Shown one piece after another: positions 51,323 to 60,833 of a stretch of 64,000 nucleotides of DNA. The DNA lies in contig NZ_JAPDOK010000011.1 of the NCBI RefSeq assembly GCF_026013415.1, positions 38,997 to 102,996 on the forward strand. Reading direction: 5' to 3'. Every line of letters begins with the position of its first letter. Within the stretch, counting starts at the first letter, position 1. A program made the translations under genes and the position numbers. Source of the stretch: Sphingomonas caeni. Its GTDB lineage: Bacteria > Pseudomonadota > Alphaproteobacteria > Sphingomonadales > Sphingomonadaceae. The notes under the pieces were generated by a model. It was not told the origin of the DNA, did not search any database, and saw nothing but the letters and a program-made list of their open reading frames with translations.

Positions 51323-54160
51323 ATGAGAAAGGCAGTCGTTTCGACGAATTTTCGGCGTGCTTCGGGGGTTTCGCTGGCCGCATTGACGCTGGCGACGCTG
51401 ATGCCGTCGCAGGCGATGGCGCAGGACACCGATCCCAACGCTCAGGAAGAGCAGGAGATCGTCGTCACCGGTTTCCGCGGTTCGGTCACCGCAGCGCTCG
51501 ACGAGAAGCGCCGGTCGAGCGGCGTGGTCGACGTCATCAAGGCCGAGGACATCGCCGACTTCCCCGACAACAACCTGGCCGAATCGATCCAGCGCGTCCC
51601 CGGTGTCGCCATTGCGCGCGACGGCGGCGAGGGCCGCAGCATCTCGGTCCGCGGCCTCGGGCCGGGCTTCACCCGCGTCCGCATCAACGGCATGGAAGCG
51701 ATCGCGACCACCGGCAGCTCGGATGCCGGCGGCGGCGTCAATCGCGGCCGCGGCTTCGATTTCAACGTCTTCGCTTCGGAGCTGTTCAACTCGATCACCG
51801 TGCGCAAGACCGCGTCGGCCGATGTCGAGGAAGGCTCGCTCGGCGCGACCGTCGACCTGCAGACCGCGCACCCGTTCGATTACAAGGACGGCCTGGTCAT
51901 CGCGGGCTCGGCGCAGGCCGGCTATAACGACATGAACGACAAGGTCTCGCCGCGCTTCGCGGGGCTGGTGAGCTGGCACAATAGCGATTCGAGTTTCGGC
52001 GTGCTGCTGTCGGCCGCCTATTCGCAGCGCAAGGTGCTCGAGACCGGCCATTCGACCGTTCGCTGGAGCCCGACCGGCGCCAATGGCGGCTTCAACGCCG
52101 CCTCGACGCTGGCCGGCTTCACCGTCGCCAAGATCAACGAGGTCCCGGCGAGCAACGGCAGCAACTGGGACACGCTGATCTATCATCCGCGCATCCCGCG
52201 CTACGACACCTGGAATTACGACCTGCGCCGCCTGGGCATCACCGCCTCGATCCAGATGCAGCCGTCGGACGACACGCTGATCACCTTCGACGCGCTCTAT
52301 TCGGATTCGAGGACAACCCGCACCGAGAATTATATCGAGGCGATCTCGTTCAGCCGCACCGGCACCGGCAAGCCCCAGACGATCATCCGCTCGGGCACGG
52401 TCAATTCGCAGAACGAGCTGGTCCAGGGCGTGTTCGACAATGTCGATGTGCGCGTCGAATCGCGCCTCGATCATCTTGAGACCAAGTTCCAGCAATATAC
52501 GCTGACCGTGAACCAGGATTTCGGCGGCGGCTTCCGCGGCACGCTGTTTGGCGGCTATGCCAATTCGGACTTCAGCAACCCGGTCCAGACGACGATCACG
52601 CTTGACCGGCTCAATACGAACGGTTTCTCGTGGGATTATCGGGGCAATGACCGCGAGCCCGTGATCAACTGGGGCTTCGACATCAACAATCCGGCCAACT
52701 GGTCGATGACCAACGGCGCGTCGGACATCCGCATCCGTCCCCAGGGCGCGATCAACAGCTATCGCTCGCTCAAGGCGCTGGGCGAATGGGACGTCATCCC
52801 CGATCACTTCACGATCAAGGCCGGCGCGGAATATCGCCAGTTCAACTATCGCGGCAGCGAGAAGCGCCGCCTGGTCGCCGAGACCGTCTCGCCGACGCTG
52901 ACCGCGGCGCAGGTCGCTTCGCTCACCACCTCGCTCCCCGGGGCGACCGGCGATCCGGCCTATGGCAGCTATATCATCCCGAACTTCGCGGCGTTCGTCT
53001 CGACGCTCGGCATCTATTGCGACTGCGTCCAGAACATCAACGGCACCAATATCGATTTCCGCCTGGGCGGGGTCGAGAACACCAATGCGCGGTCGAGCTT
53101 CGTCGATGTGCAGGAGATCGAGAAGGCGGTCTATCTGCAGGGCGATTTCCGCTTCCCGATCGGATCGATCCAGATCCGCGGCGATGTCGGCATCCGCTAT
53201 GTCCGCACCGGCCAGAACACCGCGGGCTATGCCGCGGTCAATGGCAGCATCCAGCAGCTGCGCGTGATCCGCGATTATGATCACTGGCTGCCGGCGGTGA
53301 ACCTGGTGGCGGAGATCACTCCGAACGTGCTGTTGCGCTTCGGCTATGCCGACGTCATCACCCGTCCCGGCCTCGCCGCGCTGTCGCCCGGCGGTTCGCT
53401 GACGATCCAGGCGTCGAACCGCGGCTATTCGACCGGCAACCCCTTCCTCGATCCGACCAAGGCGACCAATCTCGACCTGTCGGCCGAATGGTATTTCGGC
53501 AAGGGATCGCTGCTCGCGGTGGGGCTGTTCCAGAAGAATATCAGCACGCTTTCGGGCACGAGCATCACCGAACTGGTGCCCTACACCCAGCTGGGCCTCC
53601 CGCTCGATCTGCTCAACGGCACCGGCGTGCTGCCGACCGACCTGTTCCAGTACACGCGTACGGTCAACGGGCAGGGCGGCAAGCTCAAGGGCTTCGAGAT
53701 CAACTATCAGCACCAGCTGACCTTCCTACCGGGCTTCCTCAGCCATCTCGGCGTGCTGGCGAACTACACCTATGTCGAAGCGAACATCACCTATCCGGGG
53801 CCCGGCGGCGTCGGCACGGTGGTGGGGCCGCTGACCAACCTCTCGAACAAGTCGGCCAACGGCACCCTGTTCTACGAGGACTCGGTGTTCAGCATCCGCG
53901 GTTCGGCGACCTACCGCTCCTCCTATCTCACCGCCTTTGCGGGCGGTGCGCGCGAGCAGAGCACCGAGGAAGGCGTGAACGAGACGCTCAACTTCGACGC
54001 TTCGTCCTCGCTCAAGATCACCGACAATGTCACCCTGACGTTCGAGGCGATCAATCTCACCGACGAGCCGCAGGACTTCTACATCGACAAGGACGATCAG
54101 GTCGTCCTGTTCCACCACACCGGCCGCCAGTTCTACGCTGGCGTGCGGGTGAAGTTCTGA
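51323..54160 (+). CDS. TonB-dependent receptor (receptor 2), likely for galacturonan oligomers
   Basis: This 945-residue outer-membrane transporter has a signal peptide (RASGVSLAALTLATLMPSQAMAQ), TonB box QEIVVTGFRGSV, plug (DNNLAESIQRVPGVAIARDGGEGRSISVRGLGPGFTRVRINGMEA) and a barrel ending AGVRVKF. It resembles receptor 1 in overall type but is clearly a different paralogue. GAGGAGG precedes the ATG at 51323; the 25 residues before it in the open frame span the operator and are not a signal peptide. Position between GH28 and the uronate genes suggests oligogalacturonide uptake. Confidence 0.93.
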   Translation: MRKAVVSTNFRRASGVSLAALTLATLMPSQAMAQDTDPNAQEEQEIVVTGFRGSVTAALDEKRRSSGVVDVIKAEDIADFPDNNLAESIQRVPGVAIARDGGEGRSISVRGLGPGFTRVRINGMEAIATTGSSDAGGGVNRGRGFDFNVFASELFNSITVRKTASADVEEGSLGATVDLQTAHPFDYKDGLVIAGSAQAGYNDMNDKVSPRFAGLVSWHNSDSSFGVLLSAAYSQRKVLETGHSTVRWSPTGANGGFNAASTLAGFTVAKINEVPASNGSNWDTLIYHPRIPRYDTWNYDLRRLGITASIQMQPSDDTLITFDALYSDSRTTRTENYIEAISFSRTGTGKPQTIIRSGTVNSQNELVQGVFDNVDVRVESRLDHLETKFQQYTLTVNQDFGGGFRGTLFGGYANSDFSNPVQTTITLDRLNTNGFSWDYRGNDREPVINWGFDINNPANWSMTNGASDIRIRPQGAINSYRSLKALGEWDVIPDHFTIKAGAEYRQFNYRGSEKRRLVAETVSPTLTAAQVASLTTSLPGATGDPAYGSYIIPNFAAFVSTLGIYCDCVQNINGTNIDFRLGGVENTNARSSFVDVQEIEKAVYLQGDFRFPIGSIQIRGDVGIRYVRTGQNTAGYAAVNGSIQQLRVIRDYDHWLPAVNLVAEITPNVLLRFGYADVITRPGLAALSPGGSLTIQASNRGYSTGNPFLDPTKATNLDLSAEWYFGKGSLLAVGLFQKNISTLSGTSITELVPYTQLGLPLDLLNGTGVLPTDLFQYTRTVNGQGGKLKGFEINYQHQLTFLPGFLSHLGVLANYTYVEANITYPGPGGVGTVVGPLTNLSNKSANGTLFYEDSVFSIRGSATYRSSYLTAFAGGAREQSTEEGVNETLNFDASSSLKITDNVTLTFEAINLTDEPQDFYIDKDDQVVLFHHTGRQFYAGVRVKF

Positions 54161-54253
54161 TCGGGCGGGCGGCGCGTTGCCGTCCCGACCCAAATGCTTC
54201 CCTGGTTCCGGGACAGGCGCGGGTGCGCGCCTTTTCCGGGCCCTCGCAACCTC

Positions 54254-54284
54254 GCTCGGCGTGCCTCACGCCGAGCGATTTTTT
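54254..54284 (+). terminator. Rho-independent terminator after TonB receptor 2
   Basis: GCTCGGCGTG and CACGCCGAGC form a perfect 10-bp stem with a CCT loop, followed by GATTTTTT. It separates the receptor from the uronate catabolic operon. Confidence 0.9.
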
Positions 54285-54301
54285 GCAAATGACCGGGGAG
54301 C

Positions 54302-55135
54302 ATGTTTGTGACCGCACGGCGATCGATCGAGAAGGAAGATGCGTTGAGTGAAGGAAGACAAGCAGCCGAAGCGATCGCCCGCGCATTCGTGGATGCCCGC
54401 CACGCCGGCAGCGCGCTGGCCGATTATCCGGGCGAACTCCCCGAATCGCTCGACGATGGCTACCGCATCCAGGAGCGCGCGATCGGCCTGTTCGGCGGGC
54501 GTATCGCGGGCTGGAAGGTGGGCCGCATTCCCGAGCCTCTGGTCGCGCAATATGGCACCAACCGGCTCGCGGGGCCGATCTTCGCCGCAGGCGTGGTCCA
54601 CGCGGGCGAAGGCTCCTCGCCGATGATGCACGCTTTCGCCGACGGATTCACCGCCGCCGAGGCGGAATTCCTGCTCAAACTGGGCGAACTGCCCGCGAGT
54701 TTCGGCCGCGAATGGACCAACGCGGCGGTCGCCGCCCATGTCGACGAGATCCGCATCGGCATCGAGGTGGCGGGATCGCCCTTCGCGGGGATCAACGAAC
54801 ATGGCCCGGCAGTCACCATCTCCGATTTCGGCAATAATAACGGGCTCGTCATCGGCGCTGCGGTGGCGCCCGATAGTGGTTTCCTTGACTGGCCGGTAGC
54901 GCTAACAATCGACGGTATCGAGGCCGGGACGGGGACGGCCGGTACCATGCTCGACGGGCCGTTCGGCGCTGTGCGCTTCCTGTTCGAGCTGGCGGCATCC
55001 CGCCCCCTGCCATTGGCCGCCGGCCAATGGATCTCGACCGGCGCCGTCACCGGCGTCCATCCCGTGCGCCCCGGCGCCGCGGTGGAGGCCCGGTTCGGCA
55101 CCGATATGCGGGTGCGGTGCACGATCGGCCGTTAA
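54302..55135 (+). CDS. 2-keto-4-pentenoate hydratase/FAH-superfamily enzyme
   Basis: The 277-residue cytoplasmic protein has the hydratase/decarboxylase pattern: DDGYRIQERAIGLFGGRIAGWKVGR, then AEAEFLLKLG (the metal-binding Glu pair), VDEIRIGIEVAGSPF and a C-terminal FAH barrel with WISTGAVTGVHPVRPG. Family members hydrate or cleave 2-keto acids. It is first in a run with ExuT-, UxaC-, KduI-, KduD- and KdgK-type genes, so it probably acts on a keto-deoxy sugar acid; the exact reaction is unknown. ATG 54302 has GGGGAG only one base away. TTG 54344 with AAGGAAG is an equally good start. Confidence 0.8.
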   Translation: MFVTARRSIEKEDALSEGRQAAEAIARAFVDARHAGSALADYPGELPESLDDGYRIQERAIGLFGGRIAGWKVGRIPEPLVAQYGTNRLAGPIFAAGVVHAGEGSSPMMHAFADGFTAAEAEFLLKLGELPASFGREWTNAAVAAHVDEIRIGIEVAGSPFAGINEHGPAVTISDFGNNNGLVIGAAVAPDSGFLDWPVALTIDGIEAGTGTAGTMLDGPFGAVRFLFELAASRPLPLAAGQWISTGAVTGVHPVRPGAAVEARFGTDMRVRCTIGR

Positions 55136-55173
55136 GGCCGGCTGCCTCGATAACGAGAAAAAAGGAGAGGGGA

Positions 55174-56721
55174 ATGGCGAGTTCGGGTGAGGCGGCGATT
55201 GCCGGCGCCGTGGAGCGCGTCGGGCGCTATCGCTGGGTGATCATCGCCCTGTTGTTCGCGGCGACCGCGATCAACTATATCGACCGCCAGATGATCGGGC
55301 TGCTCAAGCCGATCATGATGGAAGACCCCGCGCTCCATATGGACGAGCGCATGTATGCCGATGTCGTGGTCTGGTTCCAGATCGCCTATGCCGTCGGCTA
55401 TATCGGTTTCGGCAAGGTGGTAGACGCGATCGGCGCGCGGCTGGGCTATGCCGTCGCTGTTGTCGTCTGGACGATCGCGCATGTCGCGTGCGGCGGCGTC
55501 TACAGCGTCAGCCAGTTCGCCGCGGCCCGCTTTGGCCTCGGCATCGGCGAGTCCGGCAACTTCCCTGCGGGCGTCAAATCGGTCGCGCAATGGTTCCCGC
55601 AGAAGGAGCGCGCCTTCGCGATCGGCCTGTTCAACGCGGGCTCGAACGTCGGCGCGATCCTGACGCCGCTGATCGTCTTCGTGATGATCAAGTACATGCA
55701 TTTGAGCTGGCGGATGGTGTTCATCGCCACCGGCATCTTCGGCGTGCTGTGGCTGATTGCCTGGCTGGCGATCTACAAGGACGATCCCGCCAGCCATTCG
55801 AAAGTCGGCGCCGCCGAGCTCGCGCACATCACCCAGGATCCGGCCGATCCCGATGTGAAGACGCCGGGCCTGTGGCTCAAGCTGCTCGCGACGCGCGAAA
55901 CCTGGGCGTTCGCGCTGGGCAAGTTCTTCATCGACCCGATCTGGTGGTTCTACCTGTTCTGGCTGCCCGACTTCCTGGGCAAGCAATATGATCTCGACCT
56001 CAAGACCTGGACGACCGCGACCGCGGCGCTGGCGCTGGGCGCGATCTACCTGATCTCGGACGTTGGCAGCGTCGCCGGGGGCTGGCTGTCGGGCCGGCTG
56101 ATGAAATCGGGGATGAGCGTCAGCCGGGCGCGCAAGATCACCATGATTGTCTGCGCGATCTTCGTGCTGCCGGTGATGTTCGCCACCTCGGTTTCGAACC
56201 TGTGGGTGAGCGTGCTGATCATCGGCATCGCCGCCGCCGCGCATCAGGGCTTTTCGGCGAACCTCTATACGCTACCGTCGGACACCTTCCCACGCTTCGC
56301 GGTTGGCGCGGTGATCGGCATCGGCGGGACGGTGGGCGCGCTCGGCGGGGCGCTCTTCTCCAAATATTCGGGCGACGTGCTCGACCGGTTCCACAGCTAT
56401 GCACCGATGTTCATCGCCGCGGGCGCGGCCTATTTCCTCGCGGTGCTTTCGGTGCACATCCTCTCGCCGCGGCTCGAGCGGGTCGAGCGGTTCCCGGCGT
56501 CGACACCTTGGGCCGTCATCCTCGCGGTGGTGTCGGGCATTGCCGGGATGGTGTTCTTCCTCGCGTCGAGCAAGACCGCGGTGGGCGGCTGCACCCCGGT
56601 GTGGATGGGCGCCGCTTCGCCTTGCTTCGCTCCGGCCAGCTATTACGGGGTGCTGGCAGCGTTTGCGGGAGTCGCCATCCTGGGCGTGATCGTCAACGCG
56701 CTGACCCGCAGGAAGGTGTGA
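55174..56721 (+). CDS. MFS hexuronate transporter (ExuT-like, ACS family)
   Basis: This 515-residue anion:cation symporter family permease probably imports galacturonate or glucuronate. The family motifs are RWVIIALLFAATAINYIDRQMIGLLKP, ARFGLGIGESGNFPAGVKSVAQWFPQKERAFAIGLFNAGSNVGAI, and WWFYLFWLPDFLGKQYD. It is longer than usual (about 430-450 residues) because two extra C-terminal hydrophobic segments and a loop with two cysteines (GGCTPVWMGAASPCFAPAS) are added. AAGGAGAGGGG precedes the ATG. It is followed after 8 bp by uxaC. Confidence 0.88.
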   Translation: MASSGEAAIAGAVERVGRYRWVIIALLFAATAINYIDRQMIGLLKPIMMEDPALHMDERMYADVVVWFQIAYAVGYIGFGKVVDAIGARLGYAVAVVVWTIAHVACGGVYSVSQFAAARFGLGIGESGNFPAGVKSVAQWFPQKERAFAIGLFNAGSNVGAILTPLIVFVMIKYMHLSWRMVFIATGIFGVLWLIAWLAIYKDDPASHSKVGAAELAHITQDPADPDVKTPGLWLKLLATRETWAFALGKFFIDPIWWFYLFWLPDFLGKQYDLDLKTWTTATAALALGAIYLISDVGSVAGGWLSGRLMKSGMSVSRARKITMIVCAIFVLPVMFATSVSNLWVSVLIIGIAAAAHQGFSANLYTLPSDTFPRFAVGAVIGIGGTVGALGGALFSKYSGDVLDRFHSYAPMFIAAGAAYFLAVLSVHILSPRLERVERFPASTPWAVILAVVSGIAGMVFFLASSKTAVGGCTPVWMGAASPCFAPASYYGVLAAFAGVAILGVIVNALTRRKV

Positions 56722-56729
56722 GGCTGACG

Positions 56730-58178
56730 ATGGCGAAACCCCTCAAGCTCGATCCGGACCGGCTGTTCCCGGCGGAAGGGCGTACGCGCGACGTCGCGCG
56801 CGCACTCTACGCCGAGGTTGCCGGGCTGCCGATTATCAGCCCGCATGGCCACACCGATCCGACCTGGTTCTCGACCAACGCCAATTGGTCGAACGCGAGC
56901 GAGCTGCTGCTCGCGCCCGATCATTATCTCTACCGGATGCTCTATTCCCAGGGGATCGCGCTGGCGGACCTGGGGGTGCCCGACAAGAATGGCGTGCCGT
57001 CGCATGATCCCCGGAAAGCCTGGCGGATCCTCGCGGAGAATTTGCACCTGTTCCGCGGCACGCCGTCCTCGATGTGGCTTGGCCATGTGTTCGGCGAGGT
57101 GTTCGGGTTCGACGTCGCACTCGATGCCTCGACCGCCGACTTCTACTACGACAGCATCAACGAGAAGCTGGCGACCGACGCGTTCAAGCCGCGGGCTTTG
57201 TTCGACCGGTTCGGGATCGAGTTCCTCGCCACGACCGAAGGGCCGCAGGACGATCTGTCGCCGCATCATGCCATCCATGCGAGCGGCTGGAACGGCCGGG
57301 TGGTCACGACCTATCGACCCGACGCGGTGATCGATGTCGAGCATGAGCAGTTCGCCGGGGCGATGAAGGTCTTCGCCGAGAAGACCGGCGAGGACGTGTA
57401 TAGCTGGGACGGCTATCTCGCCGCGCACCGCAAGCGCCGTGCGGATTTCCGTGCGGCGGGGGCGACCGCGACCGATCATGGCCATGTCACTGCCCAGACC
57501 GCGAACCTCTCGCCTGACGAGGCCGAGCGGCTGTTCCGCACCATCCTTTCCGACAGCTGGACCCCGGCCGATGCCGAGCTGTTCCGTGCGCAGATGCTGA
57601 CCGAGATGGCGGCGATGAGCGCGGACGACGGGATGGTGATGCAGATCCACCCGGGCTCCTTCCGCAATCACAATGGCGGGCTGTTCGCGAGCCATGGGCG
57701 CGACAAGGGCGCCGACATTCCGCTGCGCACCGACTATGTCTCGGCGCTCAAGCCGTTGCTCGACCGGTTCGGCACCTCGACCACCCTGTCGATCATCCTC
57801 TTCACCCTCGACGAGACGACCTATGCGCGCGAGCTGGCACCGCTCGCCGGCCATTATCCGTGCCTCAAGCTCGGCCCGAGCTGGTGGTTCCATGACAGCC
57901 CCGAGGGCATGCGCCGCTTCCGCGAGCAAGTGACCGAGACGGCGGGCTTCTACAACACCGTCGGCTTCAACGACGATACGCGCGCCTTCCTCTCGATACC
58001 GGCGCGGCACGATGTCGCGCGGCGGATCGATTGCGGCTTCCTCGCGCAGCTGGTGGCGGAAGGCCGCCTGCTCGACTGGGAGGCCGCCGAGCTGGCGCAC
58101 GAGCTCACCAACGGGCTGGTCAAGCGGGCCTACAAGCTCGACCAGCACGCCCCAACCCCGGTCGCCGCGGCGGCCTGA
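56730..58178 (+). CDS. uxaC: Glucuronate/galacturonate isomerase
   Basis: UxaC converts D-galacturonate to D-tagaturonate and D-glucuronate to D-fructuronate. The 482-residue TIM-barrel protein shows ISPHGHTDPTWFSTN (metal-binding His pair), TTEGPQDDLSPHH, VMQIHPGSFRNHN and SWWFHDSPEGMRRFREQVTETAGFYNTVGFNDDTRAFLSIPARHDVARR, all characteristic. The tagaturonate reductase (UxaB) and altronate dehydratase (UxaA) that would follow are not in the window. Confidence 0.94.
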   Translation: MAKPLKLDPDRLFPAEGRTRDVARALYAEVAGLPIISPHGHTDPTWFSTNANWSNASELLLAPDHYLYRMLYSQGIALADLGVPDKNGVPSHDPRKAWRILAENLHLFRGTPSSMWLGHVFGEVFGFDVALDASTADFYYDSINEKLATDAFKPRALFDRFGIEFLATTEGPQDDLSPHHAIHASGWNGRVVTTYRPDAVIDVEHEQFAGAMKVFAEKTGEDVYSWDGYLAAHRKRRADFRAAGATATDHGHVTAQTANLSPDEAERLFRTILSDSWTPADAELFRAQMLTEMAAMSADDGMVMQIHPGSFRNHNGGLFASHGRDKGADIPLRTDYVSALKPLLDRFGTSTTLSIILFTLDETTYARELAPLAGHYPCLKLGPSWWFHDSPEGMRRFREQVTETAGFYNTVGFNDDTRAFLSIPARHDVARRIDCGFLAQLVAEGRLLDWEAAELAHELTNGLVKRAYKLDQHAPTPVAAAA

Positions 58179-58195
58179 TCACAACCGGAGATATC

Positions 58196-59038
58196 ATGTT
58201 CGACCGTACCTATTACGCCACTCACCCGGACATGATGGAGTGCGTCTCCAATGACGAGCTGCGCGACCGCTATCTGATCGGCGACCTGTTCCGCGAGGGC
58301 GAGTGCGTGCTCAACTATACGCATGCCGATCGCTTCGTGATCGGTGGGGTGCAGGTGGGTTCGGCCCCGGTCGCGCTGCCCGCGCAGACCGAGCCGGCTT
58401 CGGCGGTGGGTCACCCCTTCCTCGAGCGGCGCGAGCTGGCGATCGTCAATGTGGGCGCCGCCGAGGGGACGGTCACCGTCGATGGCGACAGCTACACGCT
58501 GGCGAACAAGGACTGCCTCTATGTGACGATGGGCGCGGCGGAAGTCGTGTTCAGCGGCACAGGTGCGCGTTTCTATCTGGCCTCGTGCCCCGCGCACAAG
58601 GCGTTCGAGACGCGCAAGCTCTCGATCGCCGACGCCAACAAGCTCGAGCGCGGCACGCTGGAGGAATCGAACGAGCGGACGATCTGCCAGCTCGTCATCC
58701 CCGGCGTGTGCGACAGCGCGCAGCTCGTCATGGGGCTCACCATCCTGAAGCCCGGCAGCGTGTGGAACACCATGCCGCCGCACATCCATGAGCGCCGCAG
58801 CGAGATCTACTTCTACTTCGATCTCGACAATCTCGAGAAGGACCGCGTCTTCCACTATATGGGCCAGGGCGACGCGCTGCGGCATATCGTGGTGCAGAAC
58901 GAAGAGGCGGTGATCTCGCCCCCCTGGTCGGTCCATATGGGCTCGGGAACCAAGGCCTATGCCTTCATCTGGGCGATGGCTGGCGAGAACCAGGACTATA
59001 CCGACATGAACGTCCTCGACATCTGCCAGCTGGCCTGA
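58196..59038 (+). CDS. kduI: 5-dehydro-4-deoxy-D-glucuronate isomerase
   Basis: KduI isomerises DKI (from unsaturated galacturonate) to 2,5-diketo-3-deoxygluconate in pectin breakdown. The 280-residue cupin-type enzyme contains FLERRELAIVNVGAAEGTVTVDG, CPAHKAFETRKLS, NTMPPHIHERRSEIYFYFD (metal-binding His/Glu) and ISPPWSVHMGSGTKAYAFIWAM. Its TGA shares one base with the kduD ATG (TGATG). Confidence 0.95.
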   Translation: MFDRTYYATHPDMMECVSNDELRDRYLIGDLFREGECVLNYTHADRFVIGGVQVGSAPVALPAQTEPASAVGHPFLERRELAIVNVGAAEGTVTVDGDSYTLANKDCLYVTMGAAEVVFSGTGARFYLASCPAHKAFETRKLSIADANKLERGTLEESNERTICQLVIPGVCDSAQLVMGLTILKPGSVWNTMPPHIHERRSEIYFYFDLDNLEKDRVFHYMGQGDALRHIVVQNEEAVISPPWSVHMGSGTKAYAFIWAMAGENQDYTDMNVLDICQLA

Positions 59039-59793
59039 TGTCGAGCCCCTTCGATCTGAGCGGCAAGGTGGCAGTCGTCACCGGCGCCAATACCGGCATC
59101 GGGCAGGGCATCGCGCTGGCGCTGGCGGCGGCGGGGGCGGATATCGCCGCCGTCGGCCGCAGCGCCGCGACCGAGACCGTCGAGAAGGCGCGCGCGATGG
59201 GGCGCAAGGCGGAGATCGTCTCCGCCGACCTCTCGTCGATCGAGCCGGTGCAACGGGTGGTGGACGAGGCGGTCGAGAAGCTCGGGCGTCTGGACATCCT
59301 CGTCAACAATGCCGGGATCATCCGCCGCAATGACAGCATCGACTTCACCGAGGAAGACTGGGACGCTGTGGTCGACACCAATCTCAAATCGGTGTTCTTC
59401 CTGTGTCAGGCGGCAGCACGGCACATGATCCCCAATGGCGGCGGCAAGATCATCAACATCGCCTCGATGCTGACCTTCCAGGGCGGCATCCGCGTGCCGA
59501 GCTATACCGCGTCCAAATCGGGGATCGGCGGGCTGACCAAGCTGCTCGCGAACGAATGGGCGTCGAAGGGCATCTGCGTCAACGCGATCGCGCCCGGCTA
59601 TATCGCCACCAACAACACCGCCCAGCTCCAGGCCGACGAGACGCGCAACCGGCAGATCATGGAGCGCATCCCGGCGGGCCGCTGGGGTTCGCCCGACGAT
59701 ATGGGCGGCGCGGCGGTCTTTCTTGCGTCCAGCGCTTCGGACTATGTCCAGGGGCATATCCTGGCGGTGGACGGGGGCTGGCTGGCGCGATGA
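59038..59793 (+). CDS. kduD: 2-dehydro-3-deoxy-D-gluconate 5-dehydrogenase
   Basis: This short-chain dehydrogenase reduces 2,5-diketo-3-deoxygluconate to KDG with NAD(P)H. The 251 residues include the nucleotide loop VTGANTGIGQGIA, NNAGIIRR, catalytic IASMLTFQGGIRVPSYTASKSG (Ser-Tyr-Lys) and IAPGYIATNNT. The catalytic triad and the match to KduD, with kduI directly upstream, make the assignment firm. ATGA overlap with kdgK. Confidence 0.94.
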   Translation: MSSPFDLSGKVAVVTGANTGIGQGIALALAAAGADIAAVGRSAATETVEKARAMGRKAEIVSADLSSIEPVQRVVDEAVEKLGRLDILVNNAGIIRRNDSIDFTEEDWDAVVDTNLKSVFFLCQAAARHMIPNGGGKIINIASMLTFQGGIRVPSYTASKSGIGGLTKLLANEWASKGICVNAIAPGYIATNNTAQLQADETRNRQIMERIPAGRWGSPDDMGGAAVFLASSASDYVQGHILAVDGGWLAR

Positions 59794-60791
59794 CGATTGC
59801 TTTCTTCGGTGAACTGATGCTGCGGCTCTCGCCGCCCGGCCGCGAGCTGTTGCTGCAGACGCCCAAGCTCGAAGTGAATGTCGGCGGGGCGGAGGCGAAT
59901 GTCGCGACCGGGCTGGCGTGCCTGGGGCATGCCGTGCGGATGGTGAGCGCTGTGGCCGACAATCCGCTGGGCGCATCGGTGATCGGCGAGCTGCGGCGGC
60001 GGGGGGTGGATACCTCCAGCGTTGCGGTCGAGCCGGGCCGGTTGGGACTCTACTTCCTGACGCCGGGCGCGGGGCTTCGCGCCTCGGAGGTCGTCTATGA
60101 CCGCGCGCATTCGGTGTTCGCGGATCGCGCGGCAGAGCGTTGGGACTGGGATGCGGCCCTGAACGGCGTGACGCGGCTTCACCTGTCGGGGATCACCCCG
60201 GCGCTTGGGCCGAACACTGCCGCGGCCGCCATCGCGGCTGCCGAGGTGGCGGCTGCCCGCGACATTCCGGTCTCGTTCGACGGCAATTACCGCGCGAAGC
60301 TGTGGGAGGCATGGGACAGCGATCCGCGTGGCGTGCTGACCCAGCTGATCGGCCATGCCGATATCCTGTTCGGCAACCACCGTGATATCTCGCTGCTCCT
60401 CGGCCGCGACTTTTCGGGCGAGGGTTCGGACCGGCGCCGCGAGGCCGCCGAGGCCGCGTTCGCCGCGTTCCCCAAGCTCGGCATGATCGCCTCGACCGCG
60501 CGCCATGTCGTCGATGCCGACAGCCACCGCATCGCCGCGCGGATCGACACGCGCGAGGGCGCGCACCAGACCGACGAGATCCTCGTCGCGGGGATCGTCG
60601 ACCGGATCGGCGCGGGCGACGCCTTTGCTGCGGGCGTGCTGCACGGATTGCTGCAGGGCGGGGACAGCCGCGCCGCAGCAAAAGCGGGTCTCGCACTGAC
60701 CTGCCTCAAACATTCGCTGCCCGGCGACGCGAGCCTGTTCACCCGGGCCGATCTCGCCGCGTTCGGCGAAGGGCTGGACGTGCGGAGATGA
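59790..60791 (+). CDS. kdgK: 2-keto-3-deoxygluconate kinase
   Basis: This PfkB-family sugar kinase phosphorylates KDG to KDPG. The 333-residue protein opens FFGELMLRLSPPGRE, has NVGGAEANVATGLACLG (substrate-binding PfkB signature 1), PVSFDGNYRAKLWEAW and the ATP/anion-hole motif VDRIGAGDAFAAGVLHGLLQ with the catalytic Asp. It is last in the hydratase-ExuT-UxaC-KduI-KduD chain. KDPG aldolase is not in the window. Confidence 0.93.
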   Translation: MTIAFFGELMLRLSPPGRELLLQTPKLEVNVGGAEANVATGLACLGHAVRMVSAVADNPLGASVIGELRRRGVDTSSVAVEPGRLGLYFLTPGAGLRASEVVYDRAHSVFADRAAERWDWDAALNGVTRLHLSGITPALGPNTAAAAIAAAEVAAARDIPVSFDGNYRAKLWEAWDSDPRGVLTQLIGHADILFGNHRDISLLLGRDFSGEGSDRRREAAEAAFAAFPKLGMIASTARHVVDADSHRIAARIDTREGAHQTDEILVAGIVDRIGAGDAFAAGVLHGLLQGGDSRAAAKAGLALTCLKHSLPGDASLFTRADLAAFGEGLDVRR

Positions 60792-60833
60792 CGACACAGA
60801 GGCGAACGATCGCCCGTGGGAGGGGAATCCGTC

